From positions 1 to 11,441 of the forward strand of contig NZ_CAJPRT010000034.1 in NCBI RefSeq assembly GCF_905373215.1: a DNA stretch of 11,441 nucleotides. Reading direction: 5' to 3'. This DNA comes from an uncultured Campylobacter sp. (GTDB lineage: Bacteria > Campylobacterota > Campylobacteria > Campylobacterales > Campylobacteraceae). The notes beneath the pieces were generated by a model. It did not search any database. It was not told the DNA's origin and saw nothing but the letters and a program-made list of their open reading frames with translations. The translations under genes and the position numbers were made by a program. Every line of letters begins with the position of its first letter. The first letter of the stretch is position 1. Below, piece after piece: positions 1 through 6,933 of this stretch.

Positions 1-132
1 CCTTCCCGCCCCAAACCCCACCTAACCTCCGACGACGCTAGCGGGGCGGACTACGTCCACGCATTTTTATTTAGCGGCTCCCGCCGCATGAAATTCCGTA
101 TCGATAAATTTTTAAAATTCCACTACCGCTAA
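1..132 (+). CDS. possible partial CDS, C-terminal end only (unrecognised)
   Basis: Frame 1 is open from the first base of the window for 43 codons and ends in TAA at 130-132; the other two plus-strand frames close within about 40 bases. The C-terminal part is basic and aromatic (ending FLKFHYR). I do not recognise the product. If real, it is the tail of a plus-strand gene entering from the left and converging on msrAB. An open stretch of 43 codons in G+C-rich DNA can easily occur by chance, so this is a weak call; it could equally be the start of the non-coding region that follows. Confidence 0.2.
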   Translation, partial: PSRPKPHLTSDDASGADYVHAFLFSGSRRMKFRIDKFLKFHYR

Positions 133-537
133 ATTTTTATCGTATTTGGAATTTTAATATTCCATCCGTAGCTGCCAAACCAATTTATCCGCCGATAAAT
201 CATCAAACCGCCAAGCCGTCCGCCGATCGTCAAGCTTCCGCTCGACCGCAAACTAAACTAGCCGCCGGGCAAACCGATCGGCAACCGACTAGTCGTCAAA
301 CAACCGACCGATTGAAAATCGATCTCGTATAGCCGTCAAATCAATCGATGAAATGCCCGTAAGCTAGCTATTGATATGATTGTAAAATCAACCGAGCAGC
401 CGCCGAATTTATCGATAGGGAGCCGTATAAAACCGATCGACCGCCAAAAGCAGTGGTCGCAGACTAGAGGAGCGCGAGCCCAAGTTACAAAACGACTGAC
501 TGCCGAACCGATCGCCGAGCTAAAGCTCTAGCCTGCT
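133..537. other. non-coding stretch with recurring CGATCG and CCG-CAAA words
   Basis: No convincing gene is visible in either direction. The sequence is made of loosely recurring words: AACCGATCG occurs exactly at 272-280, 431-439 and 506-514, a further CGATCG lies at 224-229, and CCGCCAA or CGTCAAA types are scattered between them. Directly beyond the msrAB stop there is a small GAGC-TTTA-GCTC hairpin (minus-strand reading), but no T-run follows it, so I do not call a terminator. Confidence 0.4.
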
Positions 538-1611
538 TTACTCTACGTAAATTTTATACTCGCCGTAGCCGCGCGCGTCCATCTCCTCAAGCGGTATAAA
601 TTCCAAACTCGCGCCGTTGATGCAGTATCTCATACCGCCCTTATCTCTCGGTCCGTCCTCAAAGACGTGTCCTAAATGGCTGCCTCCTACGCGGCTGGAG
701 ACCTCGACGCGCTGCATACCGTGGCTGTCGTCTCGCGCATAGGCGATCGCATCGGTCGTTATCGGCTTTGAAAAGCTCGGCCAACCGGTGCCGGAGTTGT
801 ATTTATCGGTAGAGGAAAAGAGCGGTTTTTTCGACACGATGTCGACGTAGATGCCCTTTTTATAATTCTTGTCGTATTCGCTAGAAAACGGCTGCTCGGT
901 CGCCTTTTCCTGCGTGACTTGATACTGAAGCTCGGTCAAATTTTTCTTCAGCTCCTCCTTGCTTTGCACTTTAAATTTTTCATCGTCCTCAAGCGGCTTT
1001 TTAGCAAGGCGCAGATCAATGTGGCAGTATCCGCCGGGGTTTTTATCCAGATAGTCTTGGTGGTAATCCTCCGCCTTGACGTAGTTTTTAAGCGGCATAA
1101 CCTCGACCGCTATCTTTTCATCATATTTACTCTGCTTAAAGGCTACGAATTTACGCGCCGTCTCGCCGCTCGCCTCATCGGTGTAGTAGATGCCCGTGCG
1201 ATACTGGCGACCGCGGTCGTTGCCTTGCTTGTCGATCGAGAACGGATCGATGATGCGGAAATAATGCGCCAAAATTTCAGGCTCGCTGATGACGTTGGCG
1301 TCGTATTTTAAGTGTAGCGTCTCGGCATGATCGCTGCTATGTAAGCCCTCATAGCTTGCTTTATCGCTCTTGCCGTTGGCGTAGCCCACCTGCGTCGCGA
1401 CTATGCCGTCGAGCTGTTTGTAATACGCCTCCATGCCCCAGAAGCAGCCGCCTGCTAGATAAATTTCTTTTACGTTTGCGTTCACGCCGCCTCCTTTAAC
1501 TTTAAAATTTGCGTCCGCCGCACCGGCGCTACTGCCGCCTGCGGCATTGAGCGCGACTAAATAACCCGCCGCCAAAGCAAAGAGGCAGATTAAAACTTTA
1601 GAAATTTTCAT
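538..1611 (-). CDS. msrAB: Fused peptide-methionine sulfoxide reductase MsrA-MsrB, exported
   Basis: This 357-residue protein should reduce both the S (MsrA domain) and R (MsrB domain) epimers of methionine sulfoxide in proteins. Residues 5-24 form a hydrophobic signal peptide or anchor, so it is probably periplasmic. The MsrA domain (about 48-205) has GCFWG at 55-59 with catalytic Cys56, and a resolving Cys196 in GGYCHID. The MsrB domain (about 216-344) has SGTGWPSF at 273-280, SHLGHVF at 311-317 and catalytic Cys330 in RYCINGASLEF. MsrB lacks zinc-binding CxxC pairs, and Thr275 stands where many family members have the resolving Cys, so it looks like a one-Cys form. The chosen ATG at 1611-1609 is preceded by AAGGA at good spacing; an upstream TTG at 1641 would add ten polar residues before the signal and lacks such support. 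The gene stands alone after a 1.6 kb gap and should have its own promoter. Confidence 0.95.
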   Translation of the reverse strand: MKISKVLICLFALAAGYLVALNAAGGSSAGAADANFKVKGGGVNANVKEIYLAGGCFWGMEAYYKQLDGIVATQVGYANGKSDKASYEGLHSSDHAETLHLKYDANVISEPEILAHYFRIIDPFSIDKQGNDRGRQYRTGIYYTDEASGETARKFVAFKQSKYDEKIAVEVMPLKNYVKAEDYHQDYLDKNPGGYCHIDLRLAKKPLEDDEKFKVQSKEELKKNLTELQYQVTQEKATEQPFSSEYDKNYKKGIYVDIVSKKPLFSSTDKYNSGTGWPSFSKPITTDAIAYARDDSHGMQRVEVSSRVGGSHLGHVFEDGPRDKGGMRYCINGASLEFIPLEEMDARGYGEYKIYVE

Positions 1612-1640
1612 TTTGATCCTTTCGTTTTGAATTTTGCGCA

Positions 1641-1646
1641 ATTTTA
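1641..1646 (-). promoter_or_regulatory. candidate -10 element for msrAB
   Basis: Read on the minus strand, the bases ATTGTAAAAT end 30 bases before the msrAB ATG; TAAAAT (1646-1641) resembles a sigma-70 -10 hexamer. No clear -35 is present, which is normal for Campylobacter promoters. The position would give a leader of about 20-25 bases that contains the AAGGA ribosome binding site (about 1617-1621). Because the AT word TAAAATTTT is so common in this DNA, a chance match is quite possible. Confidence 0.3.
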
Positions 1647-1678
1647 CAATCTCTAAATGAAGCGAGGGTGAAAGAGAG

Positions 1679-2790
1679 AAATTTTATCGCTTACGGCGGA
1701 TCGGTACCCAAATTTTATCGCCGCGGTATCGGGGCTTTCGCTCGCCGTCGCCGCAGAATTAGAATTTTATCGCTGCGGTGAGGCGGGATCAAAAATTTTA
1801 TCTTACCGCGGCAGCGCAAGATCAAAATTTTATCTTATCCTCGCGGCACGCTGCAGCATCGGAATTTTGCCTCCTCGCAAGCGGTTAAAATTCTATGCTA
1901 TAACGAGGGCTGAAATTTTACCGCCGCCGCCAAGATTAAAATTTTACCGCTTCAGCGGGGGGGCGGATTTCGCTAGCGCGGCAAGCGGTTGGATTTGATC
2001 GCCGCGGCAGGAATTAAAATTTTGCTACCGCTGCAGGGTTAGAATTTCATCGCCCTTGCGCTACGATGAAATTTGTCCCTTTTACGAGCGAGATCCTTGC
2101 GCCGTCCATTCGCCTGCGCTACGGCTTGCGTGAAATTTATCCATTCGTCGCGGCTTACGTGGAGATTTTAGAGATTTCGATACGCCCTATTGCGACGCGA
2201 AATTTTATTGTCGCGCCTCGCGGCTAGATTTTACTACCGTCGCGATAATTAAAATTTTACTGCCACGCGACCGTAATCTGAGCCTGATTTAGCGCCTTTG
2301 CGAGTTTTACGACGCGGCCGAATTCTACCGCAGGCGCCGTTTTGCGAGGGTACGGACTGCTCGCGGGACGGAAGCTTTGCGCTGCACCCGCTACTCTACT
2401 GCGCGATTAAATTTTATCTACGAGCCGCTGCGATCGCGGCACGGCACTTATCCATCGCGCGGCTAAATTTTCTACGCACCGCTTAGGTTACGGCACGGCG
2501 TCCATCTGCTCGCAGCACGATTAAAATTTATCTAAGAGCGCGCCGATCGCGACGAGGCGCCGCCTTAAAAATTTATACTCCGCTCCGTATCTGCTGCGAA
2601 ACGGCGCCGAAATTTCAACGCAAAATAGGCGCCATGAAATTTTCGCGCCGCGAGATAAAATTTGTGCGCCGTTATACGACGACGAGGCGTGAGCCCATCC
2701 GCTGCATGCGCGATTAAATTTAAAATTTTCGCACTGCGGCTGCGAGATAAAATTTCGCGACCATTCAGAAGCGGCGAATGGTTAAATTTA
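1679..2790. repeat. degenerate interspersed array around GATTAAAATTTTA, non-coding
   Basis: This stretch between purH and msrAB carries roughly twenty or more copies of AAATTTTA or close variants, separated by about 25-60 bases of CG-rich sequence. Fuller copies read (G/A)ATTAAAATTTTA followed by (C/T)CGC or CTACG, for example near 1934, 2012, 2246, 2404, 2519 and 2712. Two neighbouring units, 2401-2456 and 2457-2511, align over nearly their whole length with a few substitutions and a 2-base gap (GCGCG..TAAATTTT..CTACG..CCGCT, then ACGGCAC or CGGCACGGC, then CCATC). Open frames here are short, start without ribosome binding sites and encode repetitive basic or Arg/Ala-rich sequence, so I do not call genes. 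No tRNA, rRNA or terminator is visible. Confidence 0.7.
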
Positions 2791-2799
2791 AACTACGCC

Positions 2800-3176
2800 G
2801 CACCGCTACGAAGCGGTATGTCGCATAGCCAAAAACTTGCGCCGCGCAGTAGTATAACGAAGCGCGAACAGTCTGATTCGCACTGCCTCCGCCACGTAGC
2901 GGAGCACAGCCATTTACATCGCGCGCAGCTGTGTAGCGGAGATAGCCCGATCCGCACCGCGTTGGCGTGCAACAAAGCACCGCGCATTAGATCCGCGCCG
3001 CGCCACTACAAAACGATATACCGTGCAGCTAAACCATCGCCGCACAACCGTATGGCAAAGCGCAAGTAGTCCGATTAGCATCACGCCCGCCTCGTATCGG
3101 AGCGCAGTCAAATTTATACCGCGCCCTCTACGAAACGAGCAAAGAGATCCGCTCCGGCGCGGTTTTAAAGATTCGC
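2800..3176. repeat. second degenerate tandem repeat, period about 30-45 bases
   Basis: Here the AAATTTTA word nearly disappears and another pattern takes over: CGCACCGC or CGCGC, then (T)ACG(A/T)AGCGGAG or a variant, then CACAG(T/C)C, then GATCCG, GATTCG or CATCG. Block ends can be placed at about 2880, 2921, 2954, 2995, 3039, 3083, 3120, 3151 and 3175, giving steps of 24-44 bases. Copies are strongly diverged, so this is an old or fast-decaying array. Open frames crossing it on both strands are by-products of the stop-poor CG-rich sequence. The remaining bases up to the purH stop (3177-3236) show no convincing terminator. Confidence 0.5.
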
Positions 3177-3236
3177 AACGGCATAAAAAGTTATGAAGCC
3201 AGCGCAATAAATCCACTCACCGCAGGCAAGCAAAAT

Positions 3237-4775
3237 TTAGTGCAAAAAGTGGCGCACTCCCGTAAAATACATCGCCATGCCAAATTCATCGGCGCTTGCG
3301 ATCACCTCATCGTCGCGGATGCTGCCGCCTGGTTGCACCACTGCCGCGACGCCCACAGCATGGGCGATCTCGATGCTGTCTTTAAACGGGAAAAACGCCT
3401 CGCTGGCAAGCGCGCAGCCGCGCAGATCGACGCCCACATCGCGAGCCTTCGCTACTGCCGCACGTGCGGCGTCCACGCGGCTCGTCATACCCATGCCGAT
3501 CGCGACCATTGCGCGATTTTTGACGTAAACCACGCAGTTGCTCTTCGTAAGTGCGGCGATCTGCCACGCGATTTTTAGATCATCAAGCTCGCTCTCGCTA
3601 GCCGCGCGTTTAGTGACGCAGCGGGCGCTTGCGACCTCGTCCGCGCCCACGTAGTCGCGCTGCTGATATACGAAGCCGCCGTCAATGAATTTAAAATCAT
3701 ATTTGTCGTTTTCGCGAATTAAAAACTCCCCGCCCTGCTCGAAAATTTTAATGCGCTTTTTCTTTTCAAATACCGCAAGTGCCGCAGGCGTAACGCGAGC
3801 GGCAAGGATAACCTCGACAAAAATTTCGTTAATTTTATTCGCTAGCTCCTCGTCCAAAACGCCGTTTATCGCCACGACGCCGCCGTATGCCGAGACTGGG
3901 TCGCATTTTAGCGCTTCTACGTAGCTTTCAAGCAGGCTAGATTTCACGGCAAAGCCGCACGGATTGGCATGCTTGCAGATCGCTACCGCAGGCGCCTCCC
4001 CGAAGCTGCTAGCAAGCATCAGTGCGCCGTGCATATCGGTCATATTGTTAAAGCTCGCCTCACCCTTTAGGCTCTTAAAGTGCTTGCTAAAAAAGTCCTC
4101 GAACTCGTACAGCGCGCCCTTTTGATGCGGATTTTCGCCGTAGCGAGTATTAAAAACCTTGCTGCCCGTGATAAATTTTTTCGCGCCGAAGCCGCCGTTA
4201 AAGCGCTCGTTCATATAGTTTGCGATCATCACGTCGTAGGCTGCGGTGTGCTCAAAAGCTTTTATCATCAAATTTTGCCTAAATTTCAGCTTCTCGCTCT
4301 CATCAGGGCTCGCCAAAATTTTCAAAACCGCATCGTAATCAAGCGGGCTAGTAACGACATAGACGCTCGCGAAATTCTTAGCCGCGCTTCGAACCATCGC
4401 AGGCCCGCCGATGTCGATATTTTCGATGATCTCCGAAAAATCGTCGGTGCGGGCTACGGTCGCTTTAAAAGGATATAAATTTACGCACACGAGATCGATG
4501 CCGCCGATGTCGTGCTGCGCGGCTTGGGTTACGTGATTTGCGTCGTTTCGCTTATACAAAATTCCGCCGTGGATCTTTGGATGCAGGGTCTTAACCCGCC
4601 CCTCAAACATCTCGGGCGAGCCCGAGTATTCGCTAACCTCGAGCGCCGAGGCGCCGTTTTCGCGCAGAAGCTTAAACGTGCCGCCCGTGCTTAAAATTTC
4701 AAATCCGAGCTTCTGCAGCCCTTTGGCAAACTCTACGACGCCCTCTTTGTCGCTAACGCTAAGTAACGCTCTCAT
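3237..4775 (-). CDS. purH: Bifunctional AICAR transformylase / IMP cyclohydrolase
   Basis: PurH performs the last two steps of IMP synthesis: formylation of AICAR with 10-formyltetrahydrofolate, then ring closure to IMP, in the cytoplasm. The 512-residue length fits the family. The N-terminal cyclohydrolase domain (about 1-140) has STGGT at 29-33, GRVKTLHPKIHGG at 59-71 and NIDIGGPAMVRSAAKN at 119-134. The transformylase part has RYGENPHQ at 211-218, the catalytic KHANPCG at 268-274 (Lys268, His269), DPVSAYGG at 292-299, ASEAFFPFKDS at 457-467 and QPGGSIRDDEVI near the end. ATG at 4775 follows AAGGAG at good spacing. It starts 17 bases after the stop of the upstream lipoprotein gene, so the two are probably co-transcribed. 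In C. jejuni purH lies close to djlA and purL; here several genes separate them. Confidence 0.98.
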   Translation of the reverse strand: MRALLSVSDKEGVVEFAKGLQKLGFEILSTGGTFKLLRENGASALEVSEYSGSPEMFEGRVKTLHPKIHGGILYKRNDANHVTQAAQHDIGGIDLVCVNLYPFKATVARTDDFSEIIENIDIGGPAMVRSAAKNFASVYVVTSPLDYDAVLKILASPDESEKLKFRQNLMIKAFEHTAAYDVMIANYMNERFNGGFGAKKFITGSKVFNTRYGENPHQKGALYEFEDFFSKHFKSLKGEASFNNMTDMHGALMLASSFGEAPAVAICKHANPCGFAVKSSLLESYVEALKCDPVSAYGGVVAINGVLDEELANKINEIFVEVILAARVTPAALAVFEKKKRIKIFEQGGEFLIRENDKYDFKFIDGGFVYQQRDYVGADEVASARCVTKRAASESELDDLKIAWQIAALTKSNCVVYVKNRAMVAIGMGMTSRVDAARAAVAKARDVGVDLRGCALASEAFFPFKDSIEIAHAVGVAAVVQPGGSIRDDEVIASADEFGMAMYFTGVRHFLH

Positions 4776-4792
4776 CTTTTCTCCTTTTTAAT

Positions 4793-5383
4793 TTATTCGC
4801 ATAATTTTTTAAAAATCAGCTCGCGCATGTCGTTTGCATTAAGCTGAAAATACAAAATCGCCTCACGGCGAGCCTTTTGATACTCGCGCCTCGTCTTTTC
4901 ATCTGCTACGCTGAGCTTGGCGCCGTTAAATTTCGCCATACGCGCCGAACTCAGCTCTTTTAGCCTTTCGCCGCCCGGAGAAATGCCGCCGCTATAATTA
5001 AACCACTCTTTGCTTTGAAAAATATTAAATAAAATTTGAAAATCTACGAAATTTCCCTTATTATACTCGGCGCAGACCCCGTTTTTGTGGCTTGCGGTAT
5101 AGATCGCGCCGTATCTGCGCTCGAAAAAATATAGTTTTATGAGCTTTGCGTTTTTGTCTAAATTTGCGCCGCTACCGCCCAAAATCGCAAGCCTCGCATC
5201 GCCGCGCGTTTCGTAAGGACCTAAAATGGCGCCGTTTTCGTAGAGATTGCCGCCGTAAAAAGCGTATTTCGTATCGCCAAGCTCGTCCGAAAGAACGTAG
5301 GTTTTATCGCTTACGGGCGAGTTTTTGCCCGCGCAGCCGAGCAGCGACAGAGCCAAAAACAGAGACGAGATACAAAATTTCAT
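4793..5383 (-). CDS. Lipoprotein of an undescribed three-member family, paralogue A
   Basis: The 196-residue product has a short lipoprotein signal ending LSLLGC, with Cys17 as the lipidation site, so it should be anchored in the envelope. I do not recognise the mature domain. Shared landmarks with the proteins at 6934-7557 and 7572-8183 are: GGNLYENGAILGPY at 44-57; a KLYFF strand at 83-87; NGVCAEYNKGNFVDF at 101-115 containing Cys104; and a final Cys195 in KKLCE. Cys104 and Cys195 could form a periplasmic disulfide (inference). The middle, about 140-175, is charged and probably helical. ATG at 5383 is preceded by AAAGGA about 9 bases away. The gene ends 17 bases before purH, and 492 bases separate it from the proteinase gene upstream, so it may have its own promoter, although I see no clear one. 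Confidence 0.8.
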   Translation of the reverse strand: MKFCISSLFLALSLLGCAGKNSPVSDKTYVLSDELGDTKYAFYGGNLYENGAILGPYETRGDARLAILGGSGANLDKNAKLIKLYFFERRYGAIYTASHKNGVCAEYNKGNFVDFQILFNIFQSKEWFNYSGGISPGGERLKELSSARMAKFNGAKLSVADEKTRREYQKARREAILYFQLNANDMRELIFKKLCE

Positions 5384-5715
5384 CGCAAAAAATCCTTTAA
5401 ATTTTAAAATTTTGCCGAATTTATGAAGCGGAAATCGACAAAGCGAGATTTACTAAATTTACCGCATTTACCGCGCGCAAATTTTAATTTTACTTCTCAA
5501 ATGCCGCCGCGTTGCCCGCGCGGACGTAAATTTTAAAATTTTGCGCTGCTTGCAAAAGCTAAATTTAAAAGCCGAGCGCAAAACGTAAATTTAAACCGCA
5601 GCGCAAATTTAGCCGCAAGGACCTGCGCAAATCGGCTAAATTTAAAATTTCGCGGCGCAGCTTTTATCGCCAAGCTAGGCTGCACTTGCTTTTGCCGCTT
5701 TTTAAAATTTTAAAT
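5384..5715. other. AT/GC-patchy intergenic region with palindromic AAATTTTAAAATTT
   Basis: No gene is visible in this part of the gap. It contains an exact 18-base direct repeat (TAAATTTTAAAATTTTGC at 5398-5415 and 5527-5544), each copy holding the perfect 14-base palindrome AAATTTTAAAATTT, plus many AAATTTA words separated by CG-rich patches. TTTGCGCTGC at 5540-5549 and its reverse complement GCAGCGCAAA at 5598-5607 form a 10-base inverted repeat with a 48-base loop, and CCGCG-ttgcccg-CGCGG at 5507-5523 is a shorter hairpin. None is followed by a clean T-run. Promoter elements for paralogue A presumably lie here, but the constant AT words prevent a safe choice. Confidence 0.5.
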
Positions 5716-5826
5716 TTACCTGCACATCTTGTTTTCCAGCTCATCCATAAGCGCGGCTATATCGTCGCCTACGAGCTCCATTAACGCCGTTTGTCGCTGC
5801 TGCTCGTTTAAATTTTGCGCGCCGAT
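5716..5826 (-). pseudogene. probable C-terminal remnant of a fourth lipoprotein paralogue
   Basis: A minus-strand frame is open for 36 codons between an in-frame TAA (5829-5827) and TAA (5718-5716). Its end, DDIAALMDELENKMCR, matches the C-termini of the neighbouring lipoproteins: against paralogue C the last 14 residues share the spacing I-x-x-L-(8 residues)-C-R, and against paralogue A the pattern R..A.L...L...D(M/I)..L(M/I)....K(M/L)C is shared once a few gaps are allowed. No ribosome binding site precedes its first ATG (5781), and there is no room for a signal peptide or central domain, because the proteinase gene ends at 5876. I infer a decayed copy left by duplication or deletion. Alternatives are a 21-residue small protein from 5781 or a chance frame. 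Confidence 0.45.
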
Positions 5827-5839
5827 TTAAATTTTATAA

Positions 5840-5858
5840 GCCGCAAATTTAAAGCGGC
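5840..5858 (-). terminator. weak hairpin after the proteinase gene
   Basis: Minus-strand GCCGC-TTTAAATTT-GCGGC lies 17 bases beyond the proteinase stop codon and is followed by TTATAAAATTT. The stem is only five G-C pairs and the T-tract is broken, so this is at best a weak intrinsic terminator or a site that slows transcription before the lipoprotein A-purH unit. Confidence 0.22.
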
Positions 5859-5875
5859 ACGAAATCCAAACAGCA

Positions 5876-6907
5876 CTAAATATAATAGATGCTGTTTTTG
5901 ATATTTTTGCCGTCGATCTCGTTTTTGCGCCACGAGCTCTCGTCGTTTAGCACGATCCAGCGCTTCTCCTCCTCACGGTAAAACCAATCCTTGTCGATCT
6001 GATAGTAGATCTGGCATCCCAAAATTTCGATGATGTTGGCGATGTTGTTGTCGTGGTAATTGTTCTCGTCGAAGTCGGTGAAGGTGCGCTGCCCCATCTC
6101 GGCGTAGAGCTCGTTTAAAATTTGAAGCATCTCGCTTAGGCGCGTATCCATCTTCTCGACCTGAAGCCCAAGCTCGTTAGCCTCTCTGAATAAGATCGGA
6201 TAGTCGTGCGACGGATAGCCGCTGTTTAGCTTGTCGCTGATAAAGGCGATCTTTTGCTCATCTTCGAAGTGGTAGCGCAGAATTTCGCGGCAAATTTTAA
6301 GCGACAGGCTGCTTGCGCGATCGACGGCGCCGAAAACGAGCGGATGGATATACTTGTAAAGCTCCTTATACGGGTTCTCGTCGTTGGGGCGCTCGTTATT
6401 TTTCCAAAGCTTCACCACGCGACTTAGCTCGTCCATCGAAACGTTGGCTTGATCGTTTGTGTTCGTAACCGGCGAAAGCTCGTGGCGCAGCGAAGTATCG
6501 ACCGACGTGAGATAGCCTAGCGGCCCCATTAAAATTTTATTCGCCCCAAGCGCCATCATCGTAGCCGCCGAAGCGCAGTTTGCCGGCACCAGCGCGATCA
6601 GCTCGTCGCAGTGGTTGCGCAGGATCGAGACGATCTTAAGCGATGCGATGCCGCTGCCGCCGTCAGATTTGATGTAAAGGTAGAGCTTTTCGAAATGCTT
6701 GCCCTTGAGGTGGTCGTTGATACTGATCGCGTCGTTGCCGCAGACACTGCCCGCGCCCGAATTGAAGTAGGTAAGCAGCGGCGCGCCCAGATATTTCTCG
6801 ATATTGGTGATCACCTCTTGCGTTTGCTTCATCAAGATCGGCGGTTGCTTCGCTGCCTTTTTGGCGCCCTGCTTCTGCGGCTCTTCGTCTTTGGATAAAA
6901 ATCCCAT
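5876..6907 (-). CDS. SDH-family (SDH_sah) ClpP-fold serine proteinase
   Basis: The 343-residue protein resembles the serine dehydrogenase proteinase family (SDH_sah, Pfam PF01972), relatives of ClpP and SppA with a crotonase-like fold. Visible features: YIKSDGGSG at 78-86 (oxyanion-side glycines), PANCASAATMMALGA at 108-122 with Ser113 in the expected nucleophile position, MGPLGYLTSVD at 127-137 following the nucleophile helix, and SHDYPILFREANELGL at 233-248, a family-like block with His234. The 95-residue C-terminal tail is acidic and aromatic and I cannot assign it. There is no signal peptide or membrane segment; the N-terminus is Lys/Gln-rich, so the enzyme is probably cytoplasmic. ATG at 6907 follows AAAGGA. 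It begins 26 bases after lipoprotein B and is likely in its operon. Substrate is unknown; the catalytic partner residues are my inference. Confidence 0.8.
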   Translation of the reverse strand: MGFLSKDEEPQKQGAKKAAKQPPILMKQTQEVITNIEKYLGAPLLTYFNSGAGSVCGNDAISINDHLKGKHFEKLYLYIKSDGGSGIASLKIVSILRNHCDELIALVPANCASAATMMALGANKILMGPLGYLTSVDTSLRHELSPVTNTNDQANVSMDELSRVVKLWKNNERPNDENPYKELYKYIHPLVFGAVDRASSLSLKICREILRYHFEDEQKIAFISDKLNSGYPSHDYPILFREANELGLQVEKMDTRLSEMLQILNELYAEMGQRTFTDFDENNYHDNNIANIIEILGCQIYYQIDKDWFYREEEKRWIVLNDESSWRKNEIDGKNIKNSIYYI

Positions 6908-6933
6908 GTTTTTCCTTTCGTGTTGGTTTGGTT

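Noticed and set aside
919..1311. 130-codon plus-strand open frame inside msrAB
   Set aside because: Antisense shadow of a well-supported gene; no ribosome binding site or recognisable motif.
1609..1641. TTG at 1641 as the msrAB start
   Set aside because: The internal ATG at 1611 has an AAGGA site and opens directly with a normal signal peptide.
1957..1963. Run of seven G as a phase-variable tract
   Set aside because: It is shorter than typical contingency tracts and is not inside or just ahead of any gene.
1679..2790. Possible CRISPR array
   Set aside because: The recurring units are degenerate and unevenly spaced, the intervening sequences also resemble one another, and no cas gene is in the window.
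2298..3216. Several open frames of 60-135 codons on both strands (for example 2298-2486 and 2662-3069 plus, 2914-3216 minus)
   Set aside because: They lie in the repeat arrays, lack ribosome binding sites, overlap one another in several frames, and encode Arg/Ala/Cys-rich sequence without domain features; CG-rich DNA is stop-poor.
1642..3236. tRNA or rRNA genes in the long gap
   Set aside because: I could not find a T-loop GGTTCGA-type sequence with matching acceptor arms or any rRNA-like segment.
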